The notes below the pieces were generated by a model, which was given only the letters and a program-made list of their open reading frames with translations, did no database searches and was not told the origin of the DNA. A stretch of 64,000 nt of DNA, taken from Rhineura floridana. Taxonomy: Eukaryota; Chordata; Lepidosauria; Squamata; Rhineuridae. Every line of letters starts with the position of its first letter. Position 1 is the stretch's first letter. Where the stretch lies: contig NC_084499.1 of assembly GCF_030035675.1 (NCBI RefSeq), forward strand, positions 20,687,953 to 20,751,952, given 5' to 3'. The position numbers and the translations under genes were made by a program. Shown piece by piece: positions 59,901-64,000 of the stretch.

Positions 59901-60560
59901 TTGTTGTTGTTGTTGCTTAAAAGAAATGGTAGCCATTTGCTTAAGGGCCTCGTTTTTCTTTGCCGCAAGGTCACAGGCCTGTCTCTTCGCCATCTAATGG
60001 GATGCTATTAAGGCTGGCCTGCAAATGTGCGACTTGCCTTGCGCTTGGCAGTGTGAGATCAACCCCCGGGCAAGCTTGCAATTTCCTCCCGTCCTCCCAC
60101 AGAGATCTTATCAAAACCTGAGTGATCTCTATATAAAGAAATCAAACTGGAAGGCAGCCTGCTTTGGGCTTCAACTGGGAGCAGACGAATGGAGTTGCGC
60201 TGGGGGGCTGCTCGCTGGCTCTGCTGTCATCGCTCCCTCCCTCCCCCGGGTGCTTCTGCTTTTCCTTTGGAAAAAGGTCAAAGCAGCCATTGCTGTGTGT
60301 GTGTGTGTGCGTGCGCCAAAGAGTCCATCGCTTTCTGAGAAACGGCTGCACCGCCTGCGTCTTTGGCTGCTCCATCACTGCTTTCCAAAGTTCGATCTTC
60401 GTTCAAGCTCTGATGAAGCTTTTGCCGCTCAGCGCCTCGTTTCTGGGAAAGAAGCCCGTAGTGGCAAAGTGACGTGGAATGGGTCATTTTGCCTCCGTGT
60501 GCTGAAGCCTGACTGTCCCTGAGCTGTGACAACAGCCCAACGATCAAGGTCCACAGCAGA
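59900..60560. other. Repeat-free stretch with TATA-like box
   Basis: About 650 bases without named repeats. They contain CTATATAAAG near 60129, nuclear-receptor-like half sites (AAGGTCACAGG near 59968, AAAGGTCAAAGC near 60274), and a 165-codon plus-strand frame (60025-60522) with no recognised domain. It could be an enhancer or a lncRNA promoter; no transcript evidence is visible. Confidence 0.25.
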
Positions 60561-60673
60561 CGACAGAAAGAAAGAAGAGACTGAAAAAGATGCTGATTTA
60601 TTTATATATACACTATGTAATTTTTACCTTGTCAAGCCACTTAAGAGACTTTTCTTTCATATAAAGCAACTGG

Positions 60674-60776
60674 TTAACAACAACACAACAACAACAACAC
60701 AACAACACAACAACAACAACACAACAACAACAACACAACAACAACAACACAACAACAACAACACAACAACAACACA
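60674..60776. repeat. (CAA)n/CA minisatellite
   Basis: About 100 bases of CAACAACAACAACA units separated by single CA steps, giving a higher-order period of mostly 14 bases. Confidence 0.95.
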
Positions 60777-60779
60777 GTC

Positions 60780-61280
60780 TCAGAACACTGCACTGGACAA
60801 ATTGATTAAGGTGTAAGAGCTACTGAATTGTTATAAACCTTCTCAACACTCCAGCTTTAATGTCTGCACAAGAGGGGAGATGAGAGCTACTTTTAGCCAT
60901 CCCTGAGATTTTGAGGCTCTCGTATCAATTGGACAACATTTTTAGGTGGAAACTAAGCATGATACAAGTGCACTGTCTCCTAGTTCTTTCATGTTGCACT
61001 CTGGACAGTTGCATATCTGGTTCCGATTAGAGACTGCTCTGGTCAGAAAGGGTGTTTTTTGGGGGCGGGGGGAGGGTCAGACTTGTCAGATAGTTCATAG
61101 GGGAGGTGTAACTTCATGCCCATTTTAACTAGTGCTGTGTTGAAAATTTATCGTGCATTCCTCCCTCTATCATTCTCCATCAGTTAATGAGAAAAGAAAT
61201 TATGTTAGAAAATTGTCAGAGCCATACTCACAAAGTTATAAAATCTTGCCCTGAGGGGTTGCAGTAAGATAATACATCTT
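60780..61280. other. Intergenic stretch, nothing recognised
   Basis: No gene, RNA or named repeat. Confidence 0.35.
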
Positions 61281-61284
61281 ATAT

Positions 61285-61515
61285 GTCAGGTATGAATTCA
61301 AGTCAGTTTGCATTCGAAGACTAACCTACTAGATCCACAAAACAATGCATGAAGCAAAACGTGCCGCAGCCTCTTGAAATTTGCACTTTTCTGAATTTTG
61401 CAATGCAGTTCTCCAGCCAAGTAACATACTCAAAAATGCATATATTACTGAAAATAACATGCAAAAGTGCATTATCTTGGGGAAATAAATACACATTTGC
61501 AAAAATGTGTATTTC
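61285..61515 (+). repeat. GCATATATTA element, forward copy cut by SINE-B
   Basis: GTATGAATTCAAGTCAGTTT, TTTGCACTTTTCTGAATTTT, CAATGCAGTTCTCCAGCC, then AAAATGCATATATTACTG. It stops at the SINE-B tail that follows. Confidence 0.7.
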
Positions 61516-61625
61516 ATTTATTACTTATTTTTACACCTATAGCCCACCTGTCCTCCAAGGTGCTCAAGGCAGCATATATACTTCCATTTTATCCTCACAA
61601 CAACCCTGTGAGGTAGGTTAGGCTT
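61516..61625 (-). mobile_element. SINE-B 3' fragment
   Basis: TATAGCCCACCTGTCCTCCAA, then CCTCACAACAACCCTGTGAG and GTAGGTTAGGC. The head is missing. Confidence 0.8.
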
Positions 61626-62480
61626 GTGTACATTTGTTTTTAAAATCTGTTGATTTTTATCTATAGTTTAATACATTTAATTGGAAAGCCCATAGTTTTC
61701 ATCATGATTTTTAATGACTGCTTTACACCCTTTTCTGTAATCCACTCAGAGATTCATTCATTTGATTCAGAGGTATATAAATCATGCTAAATAATAATAA
61801 TTATAAAATCAAGATAGAGAGTGCTTTGCAAGTGAAACAGTGGCTAGCATCCTGTCTATGTCGCATTATGGCTCGCCCTCTCTTGAGAGCCAAGATCTCC
61901 GTTTGACAGTCCGCGACTCTCTCGTGTTCTCCCCTTTGTGAAATTTCAGCATTTGCCTTTGCATTTCCAGCTGCCAGTCTGAGCGGTCTGCTTCTGCGGC
62001 CAAAGTCTTCCAGCAGTTTAAGAATGGCTTGAAACTGAGCCACATCACGAAGTTCTTTTGCCATGTGTATATAGGATATATTACAGTTGCCTACTTCTTC
62101 CGTCTATAGGAGCTGGAGGATGAATTCATTTTGATGGGTGGCTTCAATTTTGCTGGCTGTCTTCTTAGGCAGCTATTCAGCGGTCCCTTCCACCACTCTG
62201 CAAGCTGTTCTGAACCAAACCGGGGTGGGGAGGAGGAGATGGCAAGAGCCTGATTTGCTGGCTTCTTCTCTGTGCTCTTTTGAACGGTCCAGAGTCTCAT
62301 ATTTCTAAATGCTGATGGGGAAAAGACGTTGGCCAGACTACTTCTTGGAGGCAGGCTGGAATGGGCCTTGCATGCCTCCAGAGATTATTATTAATGTTTG
62401 TATTGGAAGTGCAGAAAAGAAAGGTGGTTCTTTTTTTTTAAGAAGGTAGAAGGGAGGGGTGCATTCTTTTTGAGGGAGAT
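61626..62480. other. Intergenic stretch, unassigned
   Basis: A LINE-tail-like end (CAGAGGTATATAAATCATGC) lies near 61770-61790. A minus-strand frame of 87 codons (61801-62064) begins MAKELRDVAQFQAILKLLED; it is charged and helical-looking, but I do not recognise it and see no promoter or splice context. Confidence 0.3.
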
Positions 62481-62483
62481 GTC

Positions 62484-62712
62484 AGATAGGGATGGACGAA
62501 TCTGTCTGTTTCAGGTGCCCATTTTCCAGTCTTTAGTTCAGTTTTCTGCATTTTCACAACAGTGCACAAATTTAACAAAAAGTCCTCGTATATGTGTGTG
62601 CATGTGTGTATATATATCCATCCCCAAATTGTGGCAGAAATGTGGAGAACTGAATTTAAGACTAGCAAACTGCAAAAATTGTGAGAACCACAATCGACAA
62701 ACTCTTCCATCC
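62484..62712. repeat. GCATATATTA element, fold-back form
   Basis: The left end AGATAGGGATGGACGAATCT is the reverse form of the element's end, while the right side GAAATGTGGAGAACTGAATT and AACTCTTCCATCC are in forward form. The two halves therefore face each other around a GTGTGTATATATAT centre. Confidence 0.55.
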
Positions 62713-62869
62713 AGACCCACACCTGATATTCCGAAAAGGAACAGCACTTTTTTTTTGTTATATAAATACATATTTCTCATCAATTCAATTTCTCACTGTG
62801 TCTTCCGCCAACTGGTCAGCTTCACATCGATTCTTGGAAAGGGTCTAGAGTGCAGTGGATAGCTAAACT

Positions 62870-63005
62870 ATGGGGTTTGCTAGCCCAACCAGCTGCCCGC
62901 CGGATATTGTGGATGGCAGCATTGCATTATCTCTGACCATTGGTCATGCTGGCTGGGGCTGATGGGAGTTATGGTTGAAAACTGTTGGAGGGCAGCAGGA
63001 ACCAA
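62870..63005. mobile_element. hAT-type short element, decayed
   Basis: TATTGTGGATGGCAGCATTG, GGCTGATGGGAGTTATGGTT and ACTGTTGGAGGGCAGCAGG follow the inner layout of the short hAT family. The ends are unclear. Confidence 0.5.
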
Positions 63006-63294
63006 GCCGAGGAAGGCTGCTTTAGATGTTAGAAGCAGATGGACAAAATTGGAACCCACACAAGCCTCTCTTTCTCAGGGTGAGAATGAGTGGCAGCTGG
63101 TTCCTCCAATGTCAGTGGCGCAGTGGAATCTGCTCTGGGTTTTAGTCCGAACTTTCCAGGAGCTGTCCATGGTGCTGCTGGTGAGAACACAACCTGGCCA
63201 GCTTGGTGGGTTCTGTTCACCATCAAAGCAGTCCACGTGTCTCTAGAAGTCTCACATGCCTTAAATCCAGACTGCTTGGTGATTATAACTACAC

Positions 63295-63450
63295 CCTCTT
63301 AGTGCAGGAGTACAGAACCCTTTTTAGCCTTGAGGGCCACATTCCCTTCTGGGAAACCTTCTGGGGGCCACATGCCAACAGAGGCCAGGTCCAGGGGCAA
63401 AAGTGGGCGGAGCAAAAATGTAAATGTTACCTTAGTGCAGTAGGCTAGTT
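63295..63450. mobile_element. hAT-like element fragment (possible)
   Basis: GTACAGAACCCTTTTTAGCC, then GAGGGCCACATTCCCTTCTG and GGGGGCCACATGCC have the look of a hAT/Charlie non-autonomous end. No partner end is found. Confidence 0.35.
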
Positions 63451-63471
63451 TCAACATGCTCTCTCTAGGAA

Positions 63472-63855
63472 TGGGGGAGAAATTCGATTTAGCTTCCTTT
63501 CAGACCCGAATCTATCAAATTTGCACTTTCCAAAACAATATGAGAACTGAAACTCGGCCATCCCTCGAAATTTGCTTGCGATGCAGTTCTCTAACCAAAC
63601 AAATCTTACAAAAATGCATATATTAGGGGAATGTGTGCATAAAAATGAATATATTAGTGAACATAGACAAAATGCATTATATTAGGAGAATTAGCTTGCA
63701 AAAATGTTGCTTGCCAATGTCAAATGTCAAAACTGAAGGCAAAAATGTGTTTATTAGGAGAAACTCACACTAAAATGCTGAAGATTTTTGAAGATTTTAA
63801 AAAATAATTAGCAAATTAGTGCAGAAATATGGAGAAGTGAATTTCAGATTAGAAA
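63472..63855 (+). repeat. GCATATATTA element, forward copy
   Basis: The cleanest forward copy: GGAGAAATTCGATTTAGCTT, CCAAAACAATATGAGAACTG, CTTGCGATGCAGTTCTCTAA, AAAATGCATATATTAGGGGA, TGAATATATTAGTGAACATA, GCATTATATTAGGAGAATTA, GTGTTTATTAGGAGAAACTC and GAGAAGTGAATTTCAG. Confidence 0.75.
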
Positions 63856-64000
63856 AATGTGTGAGAGAGCCACAACAAAAGACCTTATCAGAGCTCAAGG
63901 ATGCATCTTAGGCAGAAACACTCCCAAGAGGGTGCGGAGCAAGGCCAACCAGGGGCATGGCCTGGGGAGAGTCCCAAGGGGCAGACCTGAGGTTCAAAAG

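Noticed and set aside
60025-60522. A protein gene of 165 codons
   Set aside because: Low-complexity Val/Cys and Leu runs, overlapping open frames in other phases, and no domain. Kept only as a possible regulatory or lncRNA region.
61801-62064. A small minus-strand gene (87 codons, charged)
   Set aside because: No homology I recognise, no promoter or splice signals, and a length expected by chance in a window of this size.

Overview
This window is vertebrate nuclear DNA, most likely from a squamate reptile and probably a lizard. It has host genes split by GT-AG introns and two CpG-island promoters. The rest is crowded with L2 and CR1 LINE ends, two tRNA-derived SINE families, a 5S-rRNA-derived SINE and short hAT- and Tigger-type DNA elements. 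No bacterial, plasmid or CRISPR feature is present.

Two protein-coding genes are supported. On the minus strand at the left is the 5' part of BRD3 (BET bromodomain protein): four coding exons between 893 and 5638 hold the first 238 codons, including the whole first bromodomain, and the gene runs off the left edge. Its CpG-island promoter lies near 9.3-10.5 kb. On the plus strand is a complete WDR5: promoter island near 19.0-19.8 kb, thirteen coding exons from 25478 to 37733, a 334-residue product and a 3' UTR ending near 38.9 kb. The two genes stand head to head with promoters about 9 kb apart.

About 1.9 kb past the WDR5 poly(A) site, on the minus strand at 40668-40790, is a U6atac snRNA gene (minor spliceosome) with a TATA box and a PSE at the spacing of a type-3 RNA polymerase III promoter. 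A 5'-truncated U6atac copy lies in a WDR5 intron (34108-34213). The order BRD3, WDR5, RNU6ATAC is, from memory, also that of human 9q34.

From 41 kb to the right end I find no protein-coding gene. That part holds repeats, microsatellites, a Penelope-like remnant, a probable decayed LTR, two apparently repeat-free stretches (about 55.5-56.2 kb and 59.9-60.6 kb) that could be regulatory, and many copies of an AT-rich element I cannot classify (called the GCATATATTA element here).

Working labels: SINE-A is the family whose tRNA-like head reads GTAGCTCAGTGGCAGAGC; SINE-B is the family whose head reads GGTTAGAGTGTTGGACTA and whose body contains ACCTTGGGCCAGTCACT. All repeat families were assigned by eye from motifs and from comparing copies within the window; edges are good to roughly 10-30 bases unless a target-site duplication is given.
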